Shown here piece by piece: positions 26,320 through 35,316 of a DNA stretch of 64,000 nucleotides (position 1 is its first letter; each line of letters starts with the position of its first letter). Source of the DNA: Psychrobacillus psychrodurans (GTDB lineage: Bacteria > Bacillota > Bacilli > Bacillales_A > Planococcaceae); assembly GCF_027563345.1 (NCBI RefSeq), contig NZ_JAMKBK010000007.1. One strand, 5' to 3'. The notes beneath the pieces are model-generated. The model did not search any database, was not told where the DNA came from, and worked only from the letters and a program-made list of their open reading frames with translations. A program made the position numbers and the translations under genes.

Positions 26320-26347
26320 AAAAGCCCCTAATCAAAATTAGGGGCTA
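26320..26347 (-). terminator. terminator of the SDR-SDR unit
   Basis: AGCCCCTAAT/ATTAGGGGCT stem followed on the minus strand by TTTTACTTATT, between the second dehydrogenase and marR. Confidence 0.75.
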
Positions 26348-26361
26348 CTTTAGCATACGCA

Positions 26362-27096
26362 TTATTGAGCTGAGAATCCACCATCAATAACCAACTCTGC
26401 ACCTGTAATGTAAGATGAATCATCAGAAGCTAAGAACAAAGCTGCTTTTGCAATATCTGTAGGTTGGCCTAATCGTTGCAAAGGAGTCATTTGAATTAAG
26501 CGACCAAGAAGTTCTTTTGATGAGTTTAAAGATTGAGTCATTGGTGTTTCTATAATCCCAGGGAATAGGGCATTGACGCGAACCCCTTTAGTACCAAAGG
26601 TTGTTGCTGCTGCTTTAGATATAGCACGTACAGCTCCTTTAGATGCGGAATAATGATTAAACCCTTGTCCAATTTGAGCTGTATAAGATGAAATATTAAT
26701 AATTGAACCTTTCCCTTGTGCTGCCATATACGGAGCAATATGCTTCATGCCAGAAAATGGACCAAAGCCATTAATAGATAGCATCTTTTGCCAATCATCT
26801 AAATCGATTTCTTGGAATGGTTTTTCTGAAGAAATTCCGGCATTATTTACTAAAACATCAATTTTGCCAAAACGATCATTCACTTCTTTTGCTAATGCTT
26901 CCCAATCGTTATCTGAAGCAACGTTTAACTTCATCCCATAGACGTTTTCTTTTTGACTTGCTCTTGCAAGTGCTTCTTCATTAATATCTGCTGCAATGAC
27001 GATAGCGCCTTCTTTACTGAACAAATCAACCATACATTCGCCAATACCTGAAGCTCCTCCAGTAATAATAGCTACTTTATTATCTAATCTTCCCAT
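26362..27096 (-). CDS. short-chain dehydrogenase/reductase
   Basis: 244 residues, classical SDR. Cofactor motif TGGASGIGE at 13-21, NNAG, catalytic Ser in NISSYTA and YSASKGAVRA. C-terminal ITGAELVIDGGFSAQ is typical of FabG-like enzymes. Located 12 nt after the next SDR (27109), co-transcribed. Substrate not deducible. Confidence 0.85.
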   Translation of the reverse strand: MGRLDNKVAIITGGASGIGECMVDLFSKEGAIVIAADINEEALARASQKENVYGMKLNVASDNDWEALAKEVNDRFGKIDVLVNNAGISSEKPFQEIDLDDWQKMLSINGFGPFSGMKHIAPYMAAQGKGSIINISSYTAQIGQGFNHYSASKGAVRAISKAAATTFGTKGVRVNALFPGIIETPMTQSLNSSKELLGRLIQMTPLQRLGQPTDIAKAALFLASDDSSYITGAELVIDGGFSAQ

Positions 27097-27108
27097 GCTA
27101 ATCTCTCC

Positions 27109-27858
27109 TTAACGTAATTTTATTGATCCACCATCAACCATAATGGTTTGACCAGTTATATAATTTGAATCTGCACTTGATAAAAATACAGCTACTTGTC
27201 CAATATCTTGCTCTGGATCACCAAGTCGACGTAATGGAATCTTGTTAATCATGGCATCATATAATTGCGGGGCATTTTCACGCCATTGCTCAACTCCTGG
27301 AGTTAAGGCAATTGGTGAAATCAAGTTAACATTGATACCGTCTGGACCCCATTCATTTGCTGCAACACGTGATATTGCTCGAATTGCTTCTTTCGCTGCA
27401 GCATAAGAAGTTTGTGTGACTTGTCCATCAATACCAGCACCTGAAGCAAAGTTAATAACTTTACCTTGTGATTTCTTTAACTCAGGATAAGCTGCCTGCA
27501 TAAAGTGGAATGTAGGATAAAAGCCTGTTCCAAATGATAGATCAAGGTGATCTTGTGTTGTTTCTATAAAAGGTGCTTGTCTTGAGACATGCGCATTATT
27601 AACCATAATATCTAACTTGCCAAATTTCTTTACAACTTCGGCAACAATTTCGTAAACATTTTCTGTTATAGAGATATCTTTAATAATAAGTAATCCTTCT
27701 GTATATTGACTGACCTCAGCAAGAGTTTCTTTTCCTTTTTCTTCATTGACATCGACGATTGCAATATGTGCACCTTCTTTGGCCATTGCAAGTGCAATTC
27801 CTCTGCCAATACCTCCAGCACTACCCGTTACAATTGCAACTTTTCCTTGTAACTTCAT
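27109..27858 (-). CDS. short-chain dehydrogenase/reductase
   Basis: 249 residues. TGSAGGIGRG cofactor loop, NNAHVS in place of NNAG, FASGAG, and YAAAKEAIRA with the YxxxK dyad. First gene of a two-gene unit with 26362-27096; transcribed from the promoter/operator at 27881-27919. Specificity unknown. Confidence 0.85.
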   Translation of the reverse strand: MKLQGKVAIVTGSAGGIGRGIALAMAKEGAHIAIVDVNEEKGKETLAEVSQYTEGLLIIKDISITENVYEIVAEVVKKFGKLDIMVNNAHVSRQAPFIETTQDHLDLSFGTGFYPTFHFMQAAYPELKKSQGKVINFASGAGIDGQVTQTSYAAAKEAIRAISRVAANEWGPDGINVNLISPIALTPGVEQWRENAPQLYDAMINKIPLRRLGDPEQDIGQVAVFLSSADSNYITGQTIMVDGGSIKLR

Positions 27859-27880
27859 TAGAATAACCTCTTTCTATTTA

Positions 27881-27919
27881 TATTTAGATATCTAAATATA
27901 TTACATCTAAATAATATCA
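27881..27919 (-). promoter_or_regulatory. shared promoter/operator, copy 1 (SDR-SDR unit)
   Basis: Contains the 14-bp palindrome TTTAGATATCTAAA (27883-27896) and a minus-strand promoter TTGATA-N16-TATTTA. 34 of 39 positions equal the region upstream of the second unit (30279-30317). Likely target of the neighbouring MarR protein. Confidence 0.65.
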
Positions 27920-27986
27920 AATTCTTTTCTTAAAGTGCAAGTAAAAAGATTCAAGTATTTGACATAACTTAAGTTGAAAGAAAGCA

Positions 27987-28026
27987 AAATGCACAGGCGA
28001 TTTTTTATACAAATCACCTGTGCATT
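27987..28026 (-). terminator. terminator of the SDR-MFS unit
   Basis: AATGCACAGGCGATTT/AAATCACCTGTGCATT stem with one mismatch. Confidence 0.7.
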
Positions 28027-28052
28027 AGTAGTTTTTTATATAAGTTACTTAG

Positions 28053-29318
28053 TTAATCCCAGAAGCCTTCTTGCTCTAATTTCTTTTTTCCTCTAAAAGC
28101 AATAAGTACACATACAATATTAATGATCAACATAATAACTATTGCATATAAAACGGACGTATAACTTCCCGTAAAGTCGAATACAAAACCATAGGCTGGT
28201 AAAACAACAATAGATGCTATTGCTAGCCCCATGGAAGCGTTTGAATATATTTGACTGTATTCTTTGTTCCCAAATAGACTTGAAGTAAGTGCTGGACCTA
28301 ATGTTCCTATAGAGGAAGATATTAAACCGAATAGGCCTACTGCAACTGTTATTACAACTGTGCTAGATGCGGAGAATAATAACAGACAAATCGCTATCAA
28401 ACCACCACTCATGGCAAAAATAGCTGTATTTTTGGAGCCAATCTTATCACTTAAGATACCAATAGCTAATGATCCAATAAGAACACCAACCATATAGGTT
28501 CCCATTACATTACCAGCAAAGGTTACATCAAAACCTTTAGCCATCAAATAGGTTGGAATGTGCATCGAAAAGCTTGCAATAGATGTAATTAGAAAGAAAA
28601 AGATTACTAGTGCATAAAAAGCCGAAGATTTTCTCGCTACAGCCATTGATACCCCTTTATTGCTAGTTTCACTCGGTGTACCTGTACCGTTATCTTCCAC
28701 TTCTTCTATACCATAAGGAAGTAGTCCCTTGTCCTGAGGTAATTTTTTTATAAAAAGTAATATAATTGGAACAACAATAATAATGATTGTGATCCCAACA
28801 ATCATATAAGAGGTTCTCCACCCTTGATTGGCAATAAGGTTCCCGATAATTGGTTGCGAGATGGCACCAAGTGCTCCTCCTGCTGCACTCATGATTCCAA
28901 GTGCTAGACCATTGTTCTTTTTAAACCACTGATTAATTAGGACTGGACCAGCAATTACAGTTATAAACACACCACCAACTGCTAGTGGTACTGCGAATAT
29001 ATACCAGCCCCATACAGAATTCATTAAACTAAACATTGCAAATGCTCCAGCTTGTAAAACTATCGCAACACTTAGGAGTAACCGTGTATCATATTTCGCC
29101 ATTAGTTTACCGCCTATCGGTAAAAAGACCATTGTGACAATTGCAGATACACTAAAATATAATGATAGACTTCCCATTCCAATTCCAAGCTCTTTCGTGA
29201 TAGGTGACAAAAATAGCCCGGAGGAATTATTTAAACCGCCTTTTCCTAAACCGACGATAATACATAGTGCTAATAAAATCCACCAAGCATAGTGAATTTT
29301 CTTTCTATTTTGACCCAT
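28053..29318 (-). CDS. MFS transporter, OFA/monocarboxylate-like
   Basis: 421 residues, 12 predicted membrane helices with a cytoplasmic loop around 205-230. N-terminal HYAWWILLALCIIVGLGKGG and LGIMSAAGGALGAISQPIIG resemble oxalate/formate- and monocarboxylate-type carriers. Located 92 nt downstream of the SDR at 29411 and probably co-transcribed. Presumably takes up the compound acted on by the three dehydrogenases (inference). Confidence 0.8.
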   Translation of the reverse strand: MGQNRKKIHYAWWILLALCIIVGLGKGGLNNSSGLFLSPITKELGIGMGSLSLYFSVSAIVTMVFLPIGGKLMAKYDTRLLLSVAIVLQAGAFAMFSLMNSVWGWYIFAVPLAVGGVFITVIAGPVLINQWFKKNNGLALGIMSAAGGALGAISQPIIGNLIANQGWRTSYMIVGITIIIIVVPIILLFIKKLPQDKGLLPYGIEEVEDNGTGTPSETSNKGVSMAVARKSSAFYALVIFFFLITSIASFSMHIPTYLMAKGFDVTFAGNVMGTYMVGVLIGSLAIGILSDKIGSKNTAIFAMSGGLIAICLLLFSASSTVVITVAVGLFGLISSSIGTLGPALTSSLFGNKEYSQIYSNASMGLAIASIVVLPAYGFVFDFTGSYTSVLYAIVIMLIINIVCVLIAFRGKKKLEQEGFWD

Positions 29319-29410
29319 GTAGTTTCTCCTGTTTCTATATTTCTATTATTTATTTCTGTTAGAATATTGCTAGATTTTTTAATTATGTCCAAGCACTAGT
29401 AGGCTTTTAT

Positions 29411-30217
29411 TTAGCTTTTTGCTTTTTTCATATATTCGTTAAAATCTGGAACACTTGGATTTGCAATATAATGTCCGCCTTCTACTTGGATTGTTTGGCC
29501 AGTAATAAACTTAGATTCATCTGAAGCTAAAAATAACACTGTATATCCAATATCATCCGGTTCACCATGGTATGGTAGTGTATTATATTTTGCAAATATA
29601 TCTAGTACCTCTGGTGTCATATTGTTCTTAGCAGCAGGGGTCAAAATTAAACCAGGTGCAACAGCATTACAACGGATCTTATCCTTCCCGTATTGGGTAG
29701 CAATATATTTCGTAAGATTTACTACAGCTGCTTTCGATGCTCCATATGCAGCACGAATAGTATCACCAGTAAATCCTGCCATTGATGCTGTATTTATAAT
29801 AGAGCCACCACCAGCTTCAATCATATGCGGTATAGCAAATTTACTACCTATTAAGACACTCTTTAGATTCACGTTCATAAGTCGATCCCACTCATCAAGA
29901 TCTATATTAACGACATCTAAATCCTTCTTAAGATTAGTCAAACCAACGTTATTAAATAGAACCGAAATTTTGCCAAAGTTCTTAACGGTAAACTCAATAG
30001 CTTCCTTAATAGAATTTTCATCGCCAGCATCAAGGAAAATACCGAAAGCATCTCCTCCATTAGCATTAATATTCTCTGCTGCTTCTCTTGCACCTTCCAT
30101 ATTAAAATCGGCAATAACTACTTTTGCACCTTCTTTTGCCAATAATGCGGCTGTTGATAATCCTATACCTGATGCTCCCCCTGTTACTAGTGCCACCTTA
30201 CCTTGTACTCTTCCCAT
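29411..30217 (-). CDS. short-chain dehydrogenase/reductase
   Basis: 268 residues. TGGASGIGLS cofactor motif, NNVGLT, NTASMAG and YGASKAAVVN. A C-terminal extension NPSVPDFNEYMKKAKS goes beyond the usual end. First gene of the second unit, behind the operator at 30279. Third SDR of the cluster; the three are clearly different from one another, so probably not a recent tandem duplication. Confidence 0.85.
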   Translation of the reverse strand: MGRVQGKVALVTGGASGIGLSTAALLAKEGAKVVIADFNMEGAREAAENINANGGDAFGIFLDAGDENSIKEAIEFTVKNFGKISVLFNNVGLTNLKKDLDVVNIDLDEWDRLMNVNLKSVLIGSKFAIPHMIEAGGGSIINTASMAGFTGDTIRAAYGASKAAVVNLTKYIATQYGKDKIRCNAVAPGLILTPAAKNNMTPEVLDIFAKYNTLPYHGEPDDIGYTVLFLASDESKFITGQTIQVEGGHYIANPSVPDFNEYMKKAKS

Positions 30218-30278
30218 TGTTTAATAACTCCCTTCTCCAGTTACACCAAAATCAATTAGTGTCATCTCTATTCAATTA

Positions 30279-30317
30279 TAATTAGATATCAAAATATTTG
30301 GCATCTAAATAATATCA
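30279..30317 (-). promoter_or_regulatory. shared promoter/operator, copy 2 (SDR-MFS unit)
   Basis: Has TTAGATATC and the same GCATCTAAATAATATCA block as copy 1, with minus-strand promoter CTGATA-N16-TATTTT. The palindrome is less perfect here. Confidence 0.65.
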
Positions 30318-30494
30318 GAAATTTTTTTCTACTGCAATGAGTTCTTTGTTTAAACTCTTATAAAAGAATCGTTTTTGCACTATCTTAGTATGGAATAAAT
30401 ATATTAGTATAGATAAAACGTTTACCGAATGTATAACTAAAAAAGGACCATTCTTAGTTGTAAACAACTTGAATAGCCCTTCATTATATTTATA

Positions 30495-31322
30495 CTAGAA
30501 CGCTGGAATTGCAGTTTCATCATAATTTTCTTCTAAAAACTTTCTTACTTCTTGACTCGTCATAGCTTCCGCTAGCTTTTGGATGGCGTCTGATTCAGCA
30601 TTATCCTTGCGTGCAACTAGTGAAATTGCAAAATCATTTTCGGATCCTTCCGTAAGGAGAGCATCACTTTTTGGCGTCAATCCAAGTGGTGCAGCATATG
30701 CAGGTGTCATGATTACTGCATCTGCATCATCATACATTCTCGCCAACATTAACAAATCTACTTCTTCAAATTTATAATTTTTTGGGTTGTCCACAATATC
30801 AGCTTTCGTGTAATATGGACCAGTTTTTTCTTGTAAAGTGATGGCATTATGTTGAGCTAACAATGCCAATGAACGATCTATATTAGAAACATCGTTCGCA
30901 ATGGCGATTACGGAATCCTCCGGTAATTCATCCATTGAATTATAGTCTTTAGCATATACACCATAATTCGCAAAATATATAGGAACAATAGGGACTAGTT
31001 CTGCATCATTGTTTCTATTGAATTGCTCCATATAAGGAACATGTTGAAAGAAGTTTGCATCTACTTCATTTGCTGCAAGCGCACTATTAGGCTGAACGTT
31101 ATCACTTAATACAACAATTTCAAGATTAATCGATTCTTCTGCTAGTTTTGGTTTAACAAGCTCAAGAATTTCCGTCATCGGAGGGATTAACGAAGCAACT
31201 TTCAATGTAACTTCTTCTTGATCATTACCTTGCACTTTTTTCTGGTCCTTAACTTCTTCCTTTTGCCCACAACCAGTTAATATTAAGGTGATCATTGTAA
31301 TTAGTAAGAATATTTTTTTCAT
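30495..31322 (-). CDS. metQ: MetQ/NlpA-family substrate-binding lipoprotein
   Basis: 275 residues. Lipobox LILTGC with Cys18, then an NlpA domain: VASLIPPMTEILELVKPKLA, AANEVDANFFQHVPYME and NFKFEEVDLL-like segments. Binds methionine in characterised homologues. Third gene of a metN-metI-metQ unit. No SAM riboswitch or T-box is visible upstream of the unit, so the ligand could be methionine or a relative. Confidence 0.85.
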   Translation of the reverse strand: MKKIFLLITMITLILTGCGQKEEVKDQKKVQGNDQEEVTLKVASLIPPMTEILELVKPKLAEESINLEIVVLSDNVQPNSALAANEVDANFFQHVPYMEQFNRNNDAELVPIVPIYFANYGVYAKDYNSMDELPEDSVIAIANDVSNIDRSLALLAQHNAITLQEKTGPYYTKADIVDNPKNYKFEEVDLLMLARMYDDADAVIMTPAYAAPLGLTPKSDALLTEGSENDFAISLVARKDNAESDAIQKLAEAMTSQEVRKFLEENYDETAIPAF

Positions 31323-31340
31323 TTTATTTCCTCCTATTAT

Positions 31341-32003
31341 TTATCTTTTATCAATCAATCTGGATATAGTTGTTCCAACGAATTGCAAGAGCTGTACAAG
31401 TATGACCATAATAATAATCACATAAATCATTAAATCTGTTTTGAATTGCTGGTATCCATACCGAATGGCAAAGTCTCCTATACCACCACCTCCGACAACT
31501 CCCATGATCGTCGAGTACGAAATAAAGCTAATAATCGAAGTTGTTAATCCAAGAACAAGTCCAGAACGGGCTTCAACATACAGAAATTTAAAAACAACTT
31601 CTTTAACAGAAGCACCCATTGAAACCGCCGCTTCAATTACACCTTTTGGTACGTCCAATAAAGACTGCTCGACTAATCGTGAATAATGCGCGATTGCTAT
31701 TATCGATAGTGGAATAGTTGCAGCCGCTGTGCCAATGGCTGTTCCCATGATTAGCCTTGTAAAAGGGATTAAAAATACAACTAGTAATAAAAATGGAAAA
31801 GAACGTACTATATTTACCAATAAATTTAGTGACGAGAAAACAAACTGGTTCTCAAGTATTTGGTCCTTCCTGCAAAGAAAAAGTAATGTCCCAACTGGAA
31901 GACCTACTAGAATCGCCGCTAAAACAGAAACACCAACCATAACAAAAGTTTCTCCAATAGATGACCAAATTTCAGCTTCATATTGAACTAATATATCAGG
32001 CAT
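31341..32003 (-). CDS. metI: methionine-type ABC transporter permease
   Basis: 220 residues from ATG 32003, with GGTGAG upstream; an in-frame GTG at 32015 is an alternative. About five membrane helices; the coupling motif EAAVSMGASVKEVVFKF and IMGVVGGGGIGDFAIRYGYQ are MetI signatures. Its start overlaps the metN stop by 8 nt. Confidence 0.9.
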   Translation of the reverse strand: MPDILVQYEAEIWSSIGETFVMVGVSVLAAILVGLPVGTLLFLCRKDQILENQFVFSSLNLLVNIVRSFPFLLLVVFLIPFTRLIMGTAIGTAAATIPLSIIAIAHYSRLVEQSLLDVPKGVIEAAVSMGASVKEVVFKFLYVEARSGLVLGLTTSIISFISYSTIMGVVGGGGIGDFAIRYGYQQFKTDLMIYVIIIMVILVQLLQFVGTTISRLIDKR

Positions 32004-32745
32004 GATCCATCTCACCGACCTTTGTTAATTGTTCTACAAAGTACTTTGGACTATTGTCTGTATTTAGAATCCTTTTTGGTTTAATTGTTACGGTGTCATA
32101 GACTTCTCCATCCGCCATTACAGTTACTCGGTTACATATACTTTTAATCACTTCCATCTCATGGCTGACAATGACAATTGTAACCCCAAAGCTTTTATTT
32201 ATGTTTTCCAATACACTTAATATTTCTGCAGTCGTATTAGGATCTAGAGAAGAGGTTGGTTCATCACACAACAAAACTCGGGGGTTATTCGCTAACGCTC
32301 TTGCGATCGCAACGCGTTGTTTTTGTCCACCACTTAATTGTGCGGGATACTTATCCTTTAAACTCTCTAACCCAACAAATTGAAGACATTCTCCTACACG
32401 GCTCTTGCGTTCTTCCCTCGGAAAGTTTGCCAACTCTAAGGATACAGCAACATTTTCGTAAACCGTTTTATTTGCTACTAGATTATATTGTTGAAAAATC
32501 ATCCCTATGGATTTCCGAGCTTGTCGGAGTTCTTTGCTATGTAAATTTGTTAACGTTTGACCATTTACCTCAACTTCTCCTTCTTCAGGAATTTCCAACA
32601 GGTTCATCAACCGTAGCACGGTAGATTTACCTGCTCCACTTGCTCCGATAATTCCATGAATCTCTCCTGCATTTACTGTTATAGATATAGATTTAATGGC
32701 CTGAAACCGGGAATAACTTTTACTGACCTTATGTAACTTAATCAT
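31996..32745 (-). CDS. metN: methionine-type ABC transporter ATPase, short form without NIL domain
   Basis: 249 residues. Walker A GASGAGKST, Q-loop IFQQYNLV, signature LSGGQKQR, Walker B VLLCDEP, switch HEM. Family members such as E. coli MetN (~340 residues) carry a C-terminal NIL/ACT domain that binds methionine and inhibits transport. Here the protein stops after the nucleotide-binding domain and a ~25-residue tail, so that feedback should be missing. The stop overlaps metI, so it does not look like a damaged end. First gene of the unit. Confidence 0.85.
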   Translation of the reverse strand: MIKLHKVSKSYSRFQAIKSISITVNAGEIHGIIGASGAGKSTVLRLMNLLEIPEEGEVEVNGQTLTNLHSKELRQARKSIGMIFQQYNLVANKTVYENVAVSLELANFPREERKSRVGECLQFVGLESLKDKYPAQLSGGQKQRVAIARALANNPRVLLCDEPTSSLDPNTTAEILSVLENINKSFGVTIVIVSHEMEVIKSICNRVTVMADGEVYDTVTIKPKRILNTDNSPKYFVEQLTKVGEMDHA

Positions 32746-33187
32746 AAAAAAAACCCCTTTCTAGTAGTTGAAGGGTGATTACAATAGCTTCAATTATAGA
32801 CTAATATGCTTGGGCTGTCATTTTACCAGATAATTTCGTCAACGGGAAAATAGTCAGGCAGCCTTCTGTGGTCTAATCCCTGGAAGGTTGACTATAGAAT
32901 TCAAAGAAAGGTGCAGTACATGTAAATTAGTCGAACAAACGAATAAGTGTAAGAAAAATATTAAAAGAAAGAAAAATAGTTATCCAACCATAACTCCTTT
33001 AAGAAGAGATATGGCTAGACAACTATCGTTTCCCTTTTTACCATAATTCACTTTGGTAATGGAGTCTTTTATTTTGGACTAGAACTGGGCTAATATTTAT
33101 AAAACGATATAGTCTTTCAAGTACTTTTTCATTTTTATACGAGTCGAGCATTGACTAATGGGAACAATAATTCCCTATCTTTTGTCA
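32746..33187. other. intergenic region upstream of metN
   Basis: Eight Ts on the minus strand separate the metN ATG from its AAAGGGG ribosome binding site, which can pair with ACCCTT 10 nt upstream. An imperfect 16-bp inverted repeat lies near 32976-33026 (TAGTTATC.../...AGACAACTA). No open frame with a ribosome binding site. Confidence 0.4.
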
Positions 33188-34096
33188 CTACTTTTGCTGG
33201 TACTCCATTGAATATAAATCATTTAGTGTCAATTTACCAAAGCTAAAATCAGTCAACTGTTGAGCTATTAAATACTGTGTGATGCTACCTAACGTTTCTG
33301 TGTCCTGCTTACTTACATCGATAAGTGTTTTGCCACTTGGTAATGTCTGCACATGTAGTCCTGAAAATTGCTTTTTAAATACTTCAAGATGCTCTTGTGA
33401 AAAATTGGAGACTCGGACCGTTGTTACCTTATTGTCAGTAAAGCCAGGTACCAATTCATCTACTAGCTTTAGTTCCCCAGTTTTCATAAAAAATATACGG
33501 TCTGCATATTGCTCAAGGTTTTCTAATAAATGTGAAGCAATAATAATTGTTTTACCTTCCGCTTTCTTTTGCAAAAGTATTTGGGATATTAGCTCTACAT
33601 GCGTTGGATCTAAGCCATTCATAACTTCATCCATCAGCATCACCTGTGTGTCAGAGACAATTTGCATAGCAAAGCATAACCGTTGGCGCATTCCTAAAGA
33701 ATAGGTGCCTGTTTTTTTCTTCACATACGATTCCATTCCAAGCTGTACAATCGTGTCTTCAATTAACTTGGGATTACTATTCCACATTGCTTGATAGATC
33801 TTCAGATGGTTCTTTCCAGATACATGATTATATAAATCACTTTGGTCCGGCATCATAGATACACCTTGATGTATCTTCACCTCGTTTGCTTTACTTGAAT
33901 ATTGCAATTCATGATTTAAAATCACCTGTCCTTGATTGGGAGACAAATAGTTCATGATTACATTCATCAGTGTCGATTTCCCAGTTCCATTGGGGGCTAC
34001 TAAACCAATGATTTCCCCCGGTTGGAACTTAATCGATATATCCTTTAATACCTGTTTGTCTCCAAACTGAACGCGTATTTTCTTTAATTCCAACAT
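33188..34096 (-). CDS. ABC-2 type exporter ATPase
   Basis: 302 residues from ATG 34096, with AAAGGGTG upstream. Walker A APNGTGKST, signature YSLGMRQRL, Walker B VMLMDEVMNGLD, switch SHLLEN. The Walker B glutamate is present and the following Pro is replaced by Val. A ~90-residue C-terminal domain follows. Works with the two permeases upstream in the same unit (34113, 35317). Substrate unknown; bacitracin- or lantibiotic-type exporters have similar ATPases. Confidence 0.85.
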   Translation of the reverse strand: MLELKKIRVQFGDKQVLKDISIKFQPGEIIGLVAPNGTGKSTLMNVIMNYLSPNQGQVILNHELQYSSKANEVKIHQGVSMMPDQSDLYNHVSGKNHLKIYQAMWNSNPKLIEDTIVQLGMESYVKKKTGTYSLGMRQRLCFAMQIVSDTQVMLMDEVMNGLDPTHVELISQILLQKKAEGKTIIIASHLLENLEQYADRIFFMKTGELKLVDELVPGFTDNKVTTVRVSNFSQEHLEVFKKQFSGLHVQTLPSGKTLIDVSKQDTETLGSITQYLIAQQLTDFSFGKLTLNDLYSMEYQQK

Positions 34097-34112
34097 ATTT
34101 AACACCCTTTCT

Positions 34113-35303
34113 CTATGCTATTAACTTAAACCTTTTAAATTTACTCACAATCAGCGTCAATATCACCAAGAAGAGTGTACAACATCCTATAATTGTTAAC
34201 CCGTGTTGGTAAGTTAAGTCAGGCGACTGATAAACAAAATTTCTATATCCTGAAATGACTTGTCCTACCTGCACATATGATGTTGGATAGCGCTCAATAT
34301 CTGAATACGCTCCCATTACTCGTTCAAAATAAAACCACTCAGCTGCAATTATGATAAAGCTGACAAATAAATTAGCAAACTCAGCTTTTACAATGATACT
34401 TAGGAACAAAATGATTGCTATTAAGAATAAGAACCAAACACCAATAAACAATATATTTTTCAATAGAAATGTACTCATAGTCATATTGGTAAAGTTTTGT
34501 TCTATGTAAGAATAGAAAGGCACCGGGAGTGAAAAATCACCAAAACCATTTTGTAATCCGATAGCTATTAAAACTACGTATAGAGGAACAAATGACAAAA
34601 TACTTCCTACAAAAGCAACTAGCCCTTTCATCAATAGCTTTTTCCAATCAGAAATCGGAAATCCTTTTAATAAACTAGGGTTACGACGATCTTTCAACAC
34701 AATATCTACAGATAAAAGAATACAACTTATAAACAGTACAATTGGTAGATAATCATTTAACATACGTTGTAACGTTTGTAGAGCAGTTCTTTCTTCAAAC
34801 AAGTCCATCGACAGCTCAGAACTTCCTTCTACATAACCAGTAAAACGGCTAGCCGTATAGCCATAACCATAATGACCATCAGCATGGGCATAATTATTAC
34901 CATAGGTATAATAGAGAGGATTATAGAAGAAAGAGTCACCGTTAACAGTCAGTTGGTCTGAATATAGGTACCATCCCGCTGTTGCTTCTGCATACTTTAA
35001 ATAATCCTTTTCATTAATTGCATCAATTCTTGCCCGATCATATTCATTCCACTGAGGGAATACTGCAAGTGCAAAAGCAACTGAAGGATGTATATTATCT
35101 TTTCCTTCTACACTTTTGATAAAATCATCTCTCGTCGTGAAACGTGCTTCCATCTCAGCTACATCGACTTTTTCAATAGGTTCATACGAAGGTGCAACTT
35201 TTAATACAAAATATAAACCTAAAAAAAGTAAAATAACATAAACAGCTATGTTTTTCTTATTCGTAAAAAATTGCTTAAACTCCCATTTAAAATAAGCCCA
35301 CAT
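34113..35303 (-). CDS. ABC-2 type permease
   Basis: 396 residues. One N-terminal helix (about 18-35), a large extracellular domain (~40-180) with aromatic-rich NPLYYTYGNNYAHADGHYGY, then five to six helices. Companion of the permease at 35317 (same topology). Function: membrane part of an exporter; substrate unknown. Confidence 0.75.
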   Translation of the reverse strand: MWAYFKWEFKQFFTNKKNIAVYVILLFLGLYFVLKVAPSYEPIEKVDVAEMEARFTTRDDFIKSVEGKDNIHPSVAFALAVFPQWNEYDRARIDAINEKDYLKYAEATAGWYLYSDQLTVNGDSFFYNPLYYTYGNNYAHADGHYGYGYTASRFTGYVEGSSELSMDLFEERTALQTLQRMLNDYLPIVLFISCILLSVDIVLKDRRNPSLLKGFPISDWKKLLMKGLVAFVGSILSFVPLYVVLIAIGLQNGFGDFSLPVPFYSYIEQNFTNMTMSTFLLKNILFIGVWFLFLIAIILFLSIIVKAEFANLFVSFIIIAAEWFYFERVMGAYSDIERYPTSYVQVGQVISGYRNFVYQSPDLTYQHGLTIIGCCTLFLVILTLIVSKFKRFKLIA

Positions 35304-35316
35304 GTCTTACACCTCC

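Noticed and set aside
32746..33187. SAM riboswitch or T-box leader for metNIQ
   Set aside because: No GGTGCTAAT/GCAACC S-box core and no T-box AGGGTGG-type motif could be found.
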